From Ga0077523 sp038324085 (lineage in GTDB: Bacteria; Pseudomonadota; Gammaproteobacteria; Burkholderiales; Ga0077523): a stretch of DNA of 64,000 nucleotides. Positions within the stretch are counted from its first letter, which is position 1. Each line of letters begins with the position of its first letter. The notes below the pieces were generated by a model. The model was given only the letters and a program-made list of their open reading frames with translations. It had not been told where the DNA came from and did no database searches. Below are positions 40,488 through 49,249 of the stretch, piece by piece. The stretch covers positions 124,001 through 188,000 of the forward strand of contig JBBQHP010000003.1 in the NCBI GenBank assembly GCA_038324085.1. The letters run 5' to 3'. A program made the position numbers and the translations under genes.

Positions 40488-41264
40488 CTAGGCGCTATCC
40501 GTCCCCAGGTGCAGCGCCAGCGCGGCGAGCCCCGAATGCCAGGTGATATCGCTATGCAGTGGGGTGACCGACACCCAGCCGCTGTGAGCGGCCTCCAGAT
40601 CCGTGCCGGGTTCCGGCGTACCGGTTTCGTGGACGAAGGACAGCCACGAGTAGGGGAACCGGCGGGCGTCGGTGCGCACGTCCACGTTGAGTTTGATGCT
40701 GCCCCAGCGCCCCTGGCGCGCCGAACGTACGCCCCGTACCTGATCGGGGTCCACGTCCGGGAAGTTGACGTTGTGGAATACGCCGGGCGGAGTCTCCAGC
40801 GCGAGCAGGCTCTCGACCACCCGTGGGCCCCACACTTCGGCCGTCTGCCAGCGCACGTCCCCACCCAACGGGAATCCCTGGCTCATGGCGATCGAGCGCA
40901 CGCCGTATTGCGCCGCTTCCATGGCCGCCGCGACCGTGCCCGAATAGGTCATGTCCTCGGCGAGGTTGGACCCGCGGTTCACACCCGATAGCACGAGGGT
41001 CGGCCAGGCGTCGGCCATGAGCTGGTCGAATGCCATCACGATGCAGTCGGTCGGCGTGCCGCGCAGCAACGCGAAGCGCTTGTCGTCGATCTGGTTGATG
41101 CGGATCGGATCGGCCAGCGACACCGAGCGCGAGGCGCCCGAACGTTCGAAGTCCGGCGCGACCACCCAGACGTCGTCGGTGACCGTGCGCGCGATGCGCT
41201 CCATGACGGCCAGCCCGGGGGCGTTGATACCGTCGTCGTTGGCGATGAGGATGCGGTGGTTCAA
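40488..41264 (-). CDS. surE: 5'/3'-nucleotidase SurE
   Basis: A 258-residue SurE phosphatase, which removes phosphate from nucleoside monophosphates using a divalent metal. The metal-binding motif is ILIANDDGINAPG with aspartates at 10 and 11. The third ligand region is DFERSGASRSVSL, and the Asn ligand is in LSGVNRGSNLAEDMTYSGTVAAAME, which is almost diagnostic. The proposed start is TTG at 41264, because GGAG lies 8 bases upstream and the family N-terminus begins there; an ATG at 41312 would add 16 residues lacking family similarity. In other bacteria surE often sits beside pcm or rpoS; here it does not. Confidence 0.92.
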   Translation of the reverse strand: MNHRILIANDDGINAPGLAVMERIARTVTDDVWVVAPDFERSGASRSVSLADPIRINQIDDKRFALLRGTPTDCIVMAFDQLMADAWPTLVLSGVNRGSNLAEDMTYSGTVAAAMEAAQYGVRSIAMSQGFPLGGDVRWQTAEVWGPRVVESLLALETPPGVFHNVNFPDVDPDQVRGVRSARQGRWGSIKLNVDVRTDARRFPYSWLSFVHETGTPEPGTDLEAAHSGWVSVTPLHSDITWHSGLAALALHLGTDSA

Positions 41265-41421
41265 GGGACGGGCTCCATGGGCGGGCGTTCGGGATGACGC
41301 CTCTGGCCGCATGATAGCCGCGCCGCGCAGGGGGCGAAACCCACCCCGGACGACCGGCCCGGGCCGGTCTTGTTACCATCCGGTCCCCAGCCGTTCATAA
41401 CCCGAGTCCCGGAGACCTGCC

Positions 41422-42600
41422 ATGACCGACGCCGTGATCGTAGCCACCGCCCGCACCCCGCTCGCCAAGTCCTGGCGCGGGGCCTTCAACATGACGCACG
41501 GGGCGACACTCGGCGGCCATGCCGTGCAGCACGCCGTGGCACGGGCGCAACTCGAACCCGGCGAAGTCGAGGACGTGCTCATGGGCTGCGCCAACCCCGA
41601 GGGTGCCACCGGCTTCAACATCGCCCGGCAGATCGCGTTGCGCGCGGGCCTGCCGGTGACGACCGCCGGCGCCACCGTGAACCGCTTCTGCTCGTCGGGC
41701 CTGCAGACCATCGCCATGGCGGCGCAACGCATCATCGCCGGCGAGGCCGACATCTTCGTCGCCGGCGGGGTCGAATCGATCTCGTGCGTGCAGAACGAGA
41801 TGAACATGCACATGGCGCACGAAGGCTGGCTGAAGGAGCACAAACCCGAGATCTACTGGCCCATGCTGCAGACCGCCGAGATGGTCTCGAAGCGCTACAA
41901 GATCGGCCGCGAACCGCAGGACCGCTACGGCGCCGAGAGCCAGCAGCGCGCCGCCGCCTCGCGCGCGGCCGGCAGGTTCGACGACGAGATCGTGCCGATC
42001 AAGGTCACGATGAAGATCGTGGACAAGACCACGGGCCAGGAATCGACCAAGGAGGTCACCTCCGCCCAGGACGAGGGCATCCGGGCCGACACCACCTACG
42101 AAGGGGTCTCCCAGATCAAGCCGGCGATCGAAGGCGGGGTGATCGCGGCCGGCAATGCGAGCCAGTTCTCCGACGGTGCATCCGCCGCGGTGGTGATGAA
42201 TGCGAAGCTGGCGGAAAAGCGCGGCCTGAAACCGCTCGGCATCTTTCGCGGCTTCGCCGTCGCCGGCTGCGAGCCGGACGAAATGGGGATCGGTCCGGTG
42301 TTCGCGGTGCCGAAACTGCTGCAGCGCGCGGGCCTCGAGGTCGAGGACATCGGTCTGTGGGAACTGAACGAAGCCTTCGCGGTGCAGGTGATCTACTGCC
42401 GCGACAAGCTCGGCATCCCGAACGACCGGCTGAATGTCGACGGCGGGGCCATCGCGGTGGGCCATCCCTACGGCACGACCGGCGCCCGGCTCGTCGGCCA
42501 CGCGCTGATCGAAGGCAAGCGCCGCGGCGTGAAGTACGTGGTCGTCACGATGTGCGTCGGCGGGGGCATGGGGGCAGCGGGGCTGTTCGAAGTGGCCTGA
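41422..42600 (+). CDS. Acetyl-CoA acyltransferase (thiolase)
   Basis: A 392-residue thiolase that cleaves 3-ketoacyl-CoA with CoA in the last beta-oxidation step. The nucleophilic Cys90 is in VNRFCSSGLQ, His348 in GGAIAVGHPYGTTGAR, and the second active-site Cys378 in TMCVGGGMGAAG. Length and motifs match FadA-type degradative thiolases. GGAGA precedes the ATG at suitable spacing. It heads a tightly spaced rightward cluster with an acyl-CoA dehydrogenase, an SDR, a thioesterase and an esterase. It would complement the FadB-like enzyme at 8.6-10.7 kb. Confidence 0.93.
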   Translation: MTDAVIVATARTPLAKSWRGAFNMTHGATLGGHAVQHAVARAQLEPGEVEDVLMGCANPEGATGFNIARQIALRAGLPVTTAGATVNRFCSSGLQTIAMAAQRIIAGEADIFVAGGVESISCVQNEMNMHMAHEGWLKEHKPEIYWPMLQTAEMVSKRYKIGREPQDRYGAESQQRAAASRAAGRFDDEIVPIKVTMKIVDKTTGQESTKEVTSAQDEGIRADTTYEGVSQIKPAIEGGVIAAGNASQFSDGASAAVVMNAKLAEKRGLKPLGIFRGFAVAGCEPDEMGIGPVFAVPKLLQRAGLEVEDIGLWELNEAFAVQVIYCRDKLGIPNDRLNVDGGAIAVGHPYGTTGARLVGHALIEGKRRGVKYVVVTMCVGGGMGAAGLFEVA

Positions 42601-42614
42601 GCGCCGCCTGACCG

Positions 42615-44423
42615 ATGGCTGCCCGGATCATCAGTCGCCGTGACCTCGACTTCGTTCTGTATGAACTGCTCGATGCGGGCGCGCTGACGCAACGCGAGCG
42701 CTATCTCGATCACTCGCGCGATACGTTCGATGCGGTGATCGAGACGGCGCATCGCATCGCGGTCGAATTGTTCGCGCCGCATGCGCGTGCCGCGGACGAG
42801 AACGAGCCTCGCTTCGAGAACGGGCGCGTCGTCATGATCCCCGAGGTGAAACGCGCGCTCGAGGCATTTCGCGAAGCGGGCTTCATCTCGGCGAGCTTCG
42901 ATGCGGAACTGGGCGGGATGCAGTTGCCGGTGACGGTGGCGCAGGCGGCGTTCGCGATCTTCAACGGCGCCAACATCGCCACGGCCGCGTATCCGTTCCT
43001 GACGGTGGCCAATGCCAACCTGCTGTCGGTGTTCGGTACCGCCGAACAGAAGGCGAGGTATCTGCCGCACCTGCTCTCCGGGCGCTTCTTCGGCACGATG
43101 TGCCTGTCCGAGCCGCAGGCGGGTTCGTCGCTGTCGGACATCGTCACGCGCGCCGAACCGCAGCGCGACGGCAGCTATCGCCTGTTCGGCCAGAAGATGT
43201 GGATCTCCGCCGGCGAGCACGACCTGTCCGAGAACATCGTCCATCTCGTGCTGGCACGGATCAAGGGCGCGCCCGCCGGAGTGAAGGGCATTTCGCTGTT
43301 CCTGGTGCCGAAATTCCTCGTCGCCGACGACGGCGCCCTCGGAGCGCGCAACGACGTCCACCTCGCCGGCCTCAACCACAAGATGGGCTATCGCGGCACG
43401 ACCAACTGCGTGCTGAACTTCGGCGAACACGACGGCGCCGCGGGGTCTCTGGTGGGCGAACCGAACCAGGGGCTCGCCTGCATGTTCCACATGATGAACG
43501 AGGCGCGCGTCGGGGTCGGGCTGGGTGCAGTGATGCTCGGCTATTCCGGCTACCTGCATGCGCTCGACTACGCCCGCGATCGCGCCCAGGGCCGCCCGGT
43601 GCTGTCGAAGGACCCGGCGAAGCCGCCGGTGAAGATCATGGAGCACCCCGACATCCGCCGCATGCTGCTCGCCCAGAAGGCCTATGTCGAAGGCGGTCTT
43701 GCGCTGTGCCTCTACGCCGCGAGCCTGGTCGATGACCTGCACAGCGCGCCAGAACCGAAGACCCGGCGCGACGCGAAGCTGCTGCTCGACGTGCTGACGC
43801 CGATCGTGAAGGCGTGGCCTTCGCAGTGGTGTCTCGCGGCCAACGACCTCGCTATCCAGGTGCACGGCGGCTACGGCTATACGCGCGAGTACCCGGTCGA
43901 ACGCCTGTATCGGGACAACCGGCTCAACCCGATCCACGAGGGAACCAATGGCATCCAGGCCCTCGACCTGCTCGGCCGGAAAGTGGGCATGGACGACGGC
44001 ATGGCGATCCAGTTGCTCGCGCGCGAGATCGACCGTACCGCGCGCGCGGCGAAGGGATGCGAATCGGACGAACTGCGGCGCTACGGCGCGCAGTTGACCG
44101 ACGCTTTCGCGAACGTGATGGAGGTGGTGCGCAACCTGTTGTGCGCCACCGACAAGGGCCATGCAGAGCTCGCGCTCGCCAATGCGCAGGTGTTCCTCGA
44201 TCTCACCGGTCACGTGGTGGTCGCCTGGATCTGGCTGCGGCAGGCGCTGATCGCGGTGAAGAAGCTCGGCACCGACCCCGGGCCCGAGCAGGATTTCTAT
44301 CAGGGCAAGCTGCAGGCGTGCAGCTATTTCTTCCGCTGGGAACTGCCCAAGACCAACCACTGGTACCAGTTGTTGAACGATCTGGACCCGACCTGCCTGG
44401 AAATGCAGGACGCGTGGTTCTGA
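42615..44423 (+). CDS. Acyl-CoA dehydrogenase, about 600-residue type
   Basis: A 602-residue flavoprotein that introduces a trans-2 double bond into acyl-CoA. The FAD/substrate region is FFGTMCLSEPQAGSSLSDI. The middle beta-domain contains QKMWISAGEHDL and NHKMGYRGTTNC. The C-terminal helical domain includes QVHGGYGYTREYPVERLYRDNRLNPIHEGTNGIQ, typical of the long acyl-CoA dehydrogenases with an extra C-terminal domain (ending KTNHWYQLLN). It starts 15 bases after the thiolase stop. Substrate chain length is not evident. Confidence 0.93.
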   Translation: MAARIISRRDLDFVLYELLDAGALTQRERYLDHSRDTFDAVIETAHRIAVELFAPHARAADENEPRFENGRVVMIPEVKRALEAFREAGFISASFDAELGGMQLPVTVAQAAFAIFNGANIATAAYPFLTVANANLLSVFGTAEQKARYLPHLLSGRFFGTMCLSEPQAGSSLSDIVTRAEPQRDGSYRLFGQKMWISAGEHDLSENIVHLVLARIKGAPAGVKGISLFLVPKFLVADDGALGARNDVHLAGLNHKMGYRGTTNCVLNFGEHDGAAGSLVGEPNQGLACMFHMMNEARVGVGLGAVMLGYSGYLHALDYARDRAQGRPVLSKDPAKPPVKIMEHPDIRRMLLAQKAYVEGGLALCLYAASLVDDLHSAPEPKTRRDAKLLLDVLTPIVKAWPSQWCLAANDLAIQVHGGYGYTREYPVERLYRDNRLNPIHEGTNGIQALDLLGRKVGMDDGMAIQLLAREIDRTARAAKGCESDELRRYGAQLTDAFANVMEVVRNLLCATDKGHAELALANAQVFLDLTGHVVVAWIWLRQALIAVKKLGTDPGPEQDFYQGKLQACSYFFRWELPKTNHWYQLLNDLDPTCLEMQDAWF

Positions 44424-44507
44424 GTCTGGCGCATGCCGACGCTACGGCGCGTGTTCCAGTGTGATACGGTCAGGGCACACGCCGTGGCAATGACGAAGGA
44501 GCCGAAA

Positions 44508-45284
44508 TTGAAGACAAGCGAACTGTTCGACCTGACCGGCAAGGTCGCGCTGATTACGGGCGGCTCGCGCGGCCTCGGCCTGCAGATGACCGAAGCGCTC
44601 GGCGAGATGGGTGCCAGGGTGGCCATCACGGCGCGCAAGGCGAACGAGCTGGACGCCGCGCACGCGCACTTGAAAGCCATGGGGATCGAGGTGCTGACCC
44701 ATGCCGCCGATATCTCCGATCCGGCCGCCGCCGCGCCTCTGGTGGAAAAGGTCGTGGGTCATTGGGGTCCCATCGATATTCTCGTCAACAACGCCGGCGC
44801 CACCTGGGGCGCGCCGGCGGAAGACCACCCGCTCGAAGCGTGGCAGAAGGTCATCAACCTGAATCTCACCGCGATGTTCGTGCTGTCGCAGCTGATCGGC
44901 AAGAAGGTGATGATCCCGCGCGGTAGCGGCAAGATCATCAACATCGCCTCCATCGCCGGGTATGCCGGGACCGATCCCCATTTCATGCCCACGATCGCGT
45001 ACAACACGAGCAAGGCCGGGGTGATCAATTTCACCCGATCGCTCGCGAGCGAATGGGCGCGCTACGGCATCCACGTCAATGCCATCGCGCCCGGGGTGTT
45101 CCCGAGCAAGATGTCGAAGGGCATGATCGATCGCGCGGAGCAGTACATCATCGACCACACGCCGATGCGCCGCATGGGTACCGATCAGGACCTGAAAGGG
45201 GTCAGCGTGCTGCTCGCCTCGAGGGCTTCGGACTTCATGACCGGGGTCACGATCCCGGTCGACGGCGGCTTCTCGGCGCTATAG
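44508..45284 (+). CDS. SDR family oxidoreductase
   Basis: A 258-residue short-chain dehydrogenase/reductase. The dinucleotide motif is TGGSRGLG (17-24), with NNAG near 94-97, and the catalytic Tyr165 and Lys169 are in YNTSK. The C-terminus ends VDGGFSAL, as in gluconate-5-dehydrogenase-like and 3-oxoacyl-reductase-like SDRs. The start is placed at a TTG with AAGGAG 6 bases upstream; an ATG at 44490 lacks a good ribosome-binding site. It lies in the beta-oxidation cluster and may act on a hydroxyacyl intermediate (inference). Confidence 0.88.
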   Translation: MKTSELFDLTGKVALITGGSRGLGLQMTEALGEMGARVAITARKANELDAAHAHLKAMGIEVLTHAADISDPAAAAPLVEKVVGHWGPIDILVNNAGATWGAPAEDHPLEAWQKVINLNLTAMFVLSQLIGKKVMIPRGSGKIINIASIAGYAGTDPHFMPTIAYNTSKAGVINFTRSLASEWARYGIHVNAIAPGVFPSKMSKGMIDRAEQYIIDHTPMRRMGTDQDLKGVSVLLASRASDFMTGVTIPVDGGFSAL

Positions 45285-45299
45285 CAGGCAGAGCCCGCC

Positions 45300-45701
45300 A
45301 TGTCACGCAGCGGATTCGACATCGCCATCCCCTACGCCGAACTGCTCGGCATCCGTCGCGTCGCCGTCGAGACAGGGCACGTGACCGCTGGGCTGACCAT
45401 CACCCCCGAGCTCGCCAACAGCTGGCACGTGGCGCACGGGGGGGCGATCATGTCGCTGCTCGATGTCACCTGTGGCATGAGCGCGAAATCGCTCGATCCG
45501 CACGCGAACGGCGCCACGACCGTCGAGCTCAAGGTCAACTTCCTCGCTTCCGCCACCGGCGAGGTCGTGGCCGAAGGCCGTGCCCGCAAGGCCGGCCGCT
45601 CGCTCGTGTTCGTCGAGGGCGAGGTGCGCGACGCCGCCGGTCACATGCTCGCCAAGGCGACCGGTACCTTCAAACTGCGCTATCCCACGTCCCACCATTG
45701 A
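45300..45701 (+). CDS. PaaI-type hotdog thioesterase
   Basis: A 133-residue single hotdog-fold protein. The diagnostic central helix motif is HVAHGGAIMSLLDVTCGM, and the strand motif TVELKVNFL follows, matching PaaI/YbgC-type acyl-CoA thioesterases. It is 15 bases after the SDR and 2 bases before the esterase, so it is in the same operon. It would hydrolyse acyl- or aryl-CoA thioesters, releasing CoA when beta-oxidation stalls (inference). Confidence 0.85.
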   Translation: MSRSGFDIAIPYAELLGIRRVAVETGHVTAGLTITPELANSWHVAHGGAIMSLLDVTCGMSAKSLDPHANGATTVELKVNFLASATGEVVAEGRARKAGRSLVFVEGEVRDAAGHMLAKATGTFKLRYPTSHH

Positions 45702-45703
45702 CC

Positions 45704-46657
45704 ATGCTCGATCCGCAAGCCAAGGCCATCCTCGACGCCGCTCGCACTGCCGGACTGCCGGAGATGTGGCAACTCACGCCGGACCAGGCGCGCGAGCAAT
45801 ACAAGTTGCGCATCGCCAAGCTCGGGGCGAAGAACGAATCGATCCACTCCGCCGAGACGATGCGCATCGACGTCGACGGACGCGCCTTGCGCATCCGCGT
45901 GTTCAAGCCGCGCGAGATCATGATCGGCGAGCACCTGCCGGCGCTGGTCTGGTTCCATGGCGGCGGTTTCGTGATCGGCGATCTCGATACGCATGATTCC
46001 GTCTGCCGCCGCTTGTCCCGGCTCGCGCAATGCATCGTCGTCTCGGTCGACTATCGACTCGCACCGGAAGCGAAATTTCCCGCCGCCGTCGACGATTCCA
46101 TGGCGGCGCTGCGCTGGGTCGCGCAGCATGGCGAGCGCATCGGCGTGGACGTCGCCCGCCTCGCGGTCGGTGGCGACAGCGCGGGCGGCAATCTGGCCGC
46201 GGTGTGTGCGATCCTCGCCCGCAACGAAGGCTTCCCGAAGCTCGCCTGCCAGCTGCTGTTCTACCCCTGCACGGCGCCGGAGCCGGAGACCGCATCGCAT
46301 CACAAGTTCGCGGAAGGCCACCTGCTCACGCGCAAGACCATCACCTGGTTCTACGCCCAGTACCTCAGGTCGTCGAAGGACACCCAGGATTTCCGCTTCG
46401 GCCCGCTGGTCGCAGACGACCTCGCGAACCTCGCTCCCGCCTGGGTGATCGTGGCCGGATTCGACCCGTTGCGCGACGAGGGCGTGCAATACGCAGCGCG
46501 ATTGATCGACTCAGGCAACAAGGTCACGCTGGTCAACTACGAAGGCATGATCCACGGCTTCGTGCAGATGCTCGGTGCCATCGACGCGGCCGGCCGTGCG
46601 GCGGAAGAAGCGGCAAACGCGTTGCAGCGCGCGTTTGCCGCGGTGCCGGGAGAGTAG
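45704..46657 (+). CDS. Alpha/beta hydrolase, hormone-sensitive-lipase-like esterase
   Basis: A 317-residue cytoplasmic esterase of family IV. The oxyanion motif HGGGFVIGD is at 85-93 and the nucleophile elbow GGDSAGGN has Ser159. The acid FDPLRDEG is near 255, and the catalytic His in MIHGF is near 283. It is likely to hydrolyse short-chain esters. It is the last gene of the cluster and is convergent with the permease pseudogene, only 3 bases away. Confidence 0.9.
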   Translation: MLDPQAKAILDAARTAGLPEMWQLTPDQAREQYKLRIAKLGAKNESIHSAETMRIDVDGRALRIRVFKPREIMIGEHLPALVWFHGGGFVIGDLDTHDSVCRRLSRLAQCIVVSVDYRLAPEAKFPAAVDDSMAALRWVAQHGERIGVDVARLAVGGDSAGGNLAAVCAILARNEGFPKLACQLLFYPCTAPEPETASHHKFAEGHLLTRKTITWFYAQYLRSSKDTQDFRFGPLVADDLANLAPAWVIVAGFDPLRDEGVQYAARLIDSGNKVTLVNYEGMIHGFVQMLGAIDAAGRAAEEAANALQRAFAAVPGE

Positions 46658-46660
46658 CGA

Positions 46661-48191
46661 TCAGGCGCCGTCAAGGCCCGCGCCCGCGCGCGCCTTGACC
46701 GCGAAATCCTCCTCCGGCGAATAGACCAGGCTCTTGCGTCCGACCAGGCCGAAGTAGATCACCCCCACGGCGTACCAGAGGGCGACGCCGATCACGCCGC
46801 CACGATAGGTTTCGTCCTGGAACTGCATGATCAGCGTGACCACGGCGATGACGACCACGAGCCAGCCGCCGGTCTCGCCGAACGGACTGCGATAGGGTCG
46901 CTCGATGTTCGGCAGCTTGCGACGCAACAGGACGAACGCGAGCGCCTGCATCGCGTACGAGATCATCGCGCCGAAGACGGCCATGTTCAGCAGTTGGGCC
47001 CCGATGAACGCGCCGGCACCTTCGCCCTTGATCAGGTATACCTACATCATGACCGCGAAGCCGAGCACCGAACCCGTGATCAGCGCGACGTGCGGCACCT
47101 TGCTGGTGCCATGCGTGACCGACAGGCCGGACGGGAAATAGCCGGCTCGCGACAGCGAATAGATCTGCCGGCCGAAGGCGAAGATGATGGTGTGGAAGCT
47201 CGCGATCAGGCCGATCACCGCGCACAGCGACAGGAGCTTGGCGGCGCCCGTTCCGTACAGCGCGCGGAAACCATCGAGCAGCGGCTCGCCCGAACTGCCG
47301 AGATAGAAAGCGCCGCTCGCGACCGGGTCGCCGCCTTTGACCGGGATGCTGGAGTTGAGGAACAGCACCATGAAGGCGGAGAACAGCAGGGTTGCGATGC
47401 CGAGCAGCAGGCCGCGCGGCATGTCGCGTTTCGGATCGTGCGATTCTTCCGCCGCGAGCGGCACTGCTCGATGGCGAGAAACAGCCACACGGCGAACGGC
47501 ATGGCCACGAGTATCCCGGCGATGCCTCTGGGCAGGAACGGACCGCCGCCGTCGGGCAGCTCGACCGCGGTGCCGTCGCTGCCCACGCCGATGTTGAGCG
47601 CCCAGCGCGAGAAATCGACGTCGCCGGAGAAGATCGCGCTCGTCCAGAACACGGTGAGCACCGCCAGCGCGAGGATGGTCACCAGCACCGATACCTTGAA
47701 CGACAACTCGACGCCGATCAGGTTGAGCCCGACGAACAGCACGTACATGCCGATCCACCACAGCGGCTGCACCGATTCCGGGGTCTCGAAGATGCCGCCG
47801 AGATACGACCCGATGAAGTACACGATCACCGCGGGCGTGAGCACGTATTCGATGTTCTCCGCGAGGCCGGTGACGAAACCGCCCCAGGGCCCCATCGCGC
47901 TGCGCGCGAACGAATACGCCCCGCCGGTATGCGGCAATGCCGGCGACATTTCGGCCAGGCAGAAGCACAGGCACACGTACATCAGCCCGATCACGATGGC
48001 GGCGAAGAACAGGCCGCCGAAGCCCCCGGCCGCAGGCCGAAGTTCCACCCCGAGAAGTGTCCCGAGATGACGGCGCCGACCCCCAGGGCCCAGAGCGACC
48101 AGACTCTAGCGTGCTTGCGCAGTTCGCGCTTCGCGAAATAGTCCGCGCCGGCTTCGTGATACTCGACATTGCCTACTTTCCTCTTTTCCAT
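46661..48191 (-). pseudogene. Ethanolamine-type APC permease, disrupted
   Basis: The full-length homologue is clear from N-terminus (RELRKHARVWSLWALGVGAVIS...GWNFGL) to C-terminus (IERPYRSPFG), including the HTGGAYSFARSAMGPWGGFVTG segment and the DPKRDMPRG loop typical of the EAT ethanolamine permease family. It is broken three times. The first lesion is a one-base loss near 48032 (CTG-CGGCC where CTGGCGGCC is expected). The second is a one-base loss near 47467, before the EESHDPKRD segment. The third is an in-frame TAG at 47042-47044. All flanking protein sequence is well conserved, so the loss is recent, or the lesions are sequence errors. The gene faces an SDR gene across a 177-base divergent region. 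Confidence 0.85.
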
Positions 48192-48368
48192 GATCCGTGG
48201 TCTCCTGCTGGGGATGGGAAAACGAAGTCGTCCGTGGCTGTCCGAGCTTGTCATCGTCGGCCGCTTCGAGGCGGCAGCGCAGTATGTCGGAGACATTCCC
48301 GTGGTGGCAACCGCGGGTCGGGGGGCGGGTATCATCCGCAGACGAACAATCCTGAGGAGGAGACGCCC

Positions 48369-49133
48369 GTGGGAACATTGGATGGCAAGCTGGCCTGGGT
48401 CACCGGCGCCGGGACAGGGATCGGATTGGCTGGTGCGCAGGCCCTGGCCGAGGCGGGCGCGCAGCTGGTCATGTCGGGGCGCCGCGCCGATGTGCTCGAT
48501 GCGGAGGCCGCAAGACTGCGCGCCGGGGGTGTGCGCGTCGAAACCGAAGTGCTCGATGTGAGCGACGCCGACGCGGTGAACCGCGTCGCCCAGGCGATCC
48601 TGGGGCGGCACGGCCGGGTCGACATCCTCGTCAACAGCGCGGGCCTCAACGTGCCCAACCGCTTCTGGAAGAACCAGACCCTGCCCGGCTGGAACGAAGT
48701 GATCCGCGTCAATCTGGACGGCAGCTACTACTGCATCGCAGCGGTGCTGCCGGCCATGCGCGAACGCAAGGACGGCCTGGTCATCAACATCTCGTCATGG
48801 TCGGGTCGCTTCGACACCTACATGACGGGGCCGGCGTACAACGCCGCCAAGCACGCCGTGATCGCCATGACCGCGCACCTGAACCAGGAGGAGTGCATCA
48901 ACGGCATCCGCGCCTGCGCGATCTGTCCTGCGGAGGTCGCCACGCCGATCATGGACAAGCGCCCGGTGCCGCCGTCGGACGAGGATCGCGCGCGCATGCT
49001 CCAACCGGAGGATCTCGGCCGCACCATCCGCTTCGTCGCCGAGATGCCGCCGCATGCCTGCATCAACGAGATCCTCATCAGCCCGACGTGGAACCGGATC
49101 TTCCTCGGTGCCTCCGACCTGAAGCGCGTCTGA
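48369..49133 (+). CDS. SDR family oxidoreductase
   Basis: A 254-residue classical SDR. The cofactor motif is TGAGTGIGLAGA (12-23), NSAG is at 89-92, and the Ser-Tyr-Lys triad uses SSWSGRF and YNAAK (Tyr157, Lys161). The start is GTG at 48369 with a strong GGAGGAG upstream. It resembles general reductases of 3-oxoacyl or hydroxysteroid type, but the substrate is unknown. It stands immediately upstream of the amidohydrolase pair and may be co-transcribed with it. Confidence 0.88.
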   Translation: MGTLDGKLAWVTGAGTGIGLAGAQALAEAGAQLVMSGRRADVLDAEAARLRAGGVRVETEVLDVSDADAVNRVAQAILGRHGRVDILVNSAGLNVPNRFWKNQTLPGWNEVIRVNLDGSYYCIAAVLPAMRERKDGLVINISSWSGRFDTYMTGPAYNAAKHAVIAMTAHLNQEECINGIRACAICPAEVATPIMDKRPVPPSDEDRARMLQPEDLGRTIRFVAEMPPHACINEILISPTWNRIFLGASDLKRV

Positions 49134-49249
49134 GGCGGCACTCCCGAAGGGCTCGACGCACGCACGGGATTCCGCTTCAATGGGAACTGCGCCGCGCGGC
49201 CTCGATTGCGGCTGTGCACAATGAAACGGCGACTGGAGGAGAAACCGTC

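Noticed and set aside
45053..45703. Frame extending far upstream of the esterase
   Set aside because: It runs across the end of the SDR and the thioesterase in another frame; the esterase family N-terminus begins at 45704.
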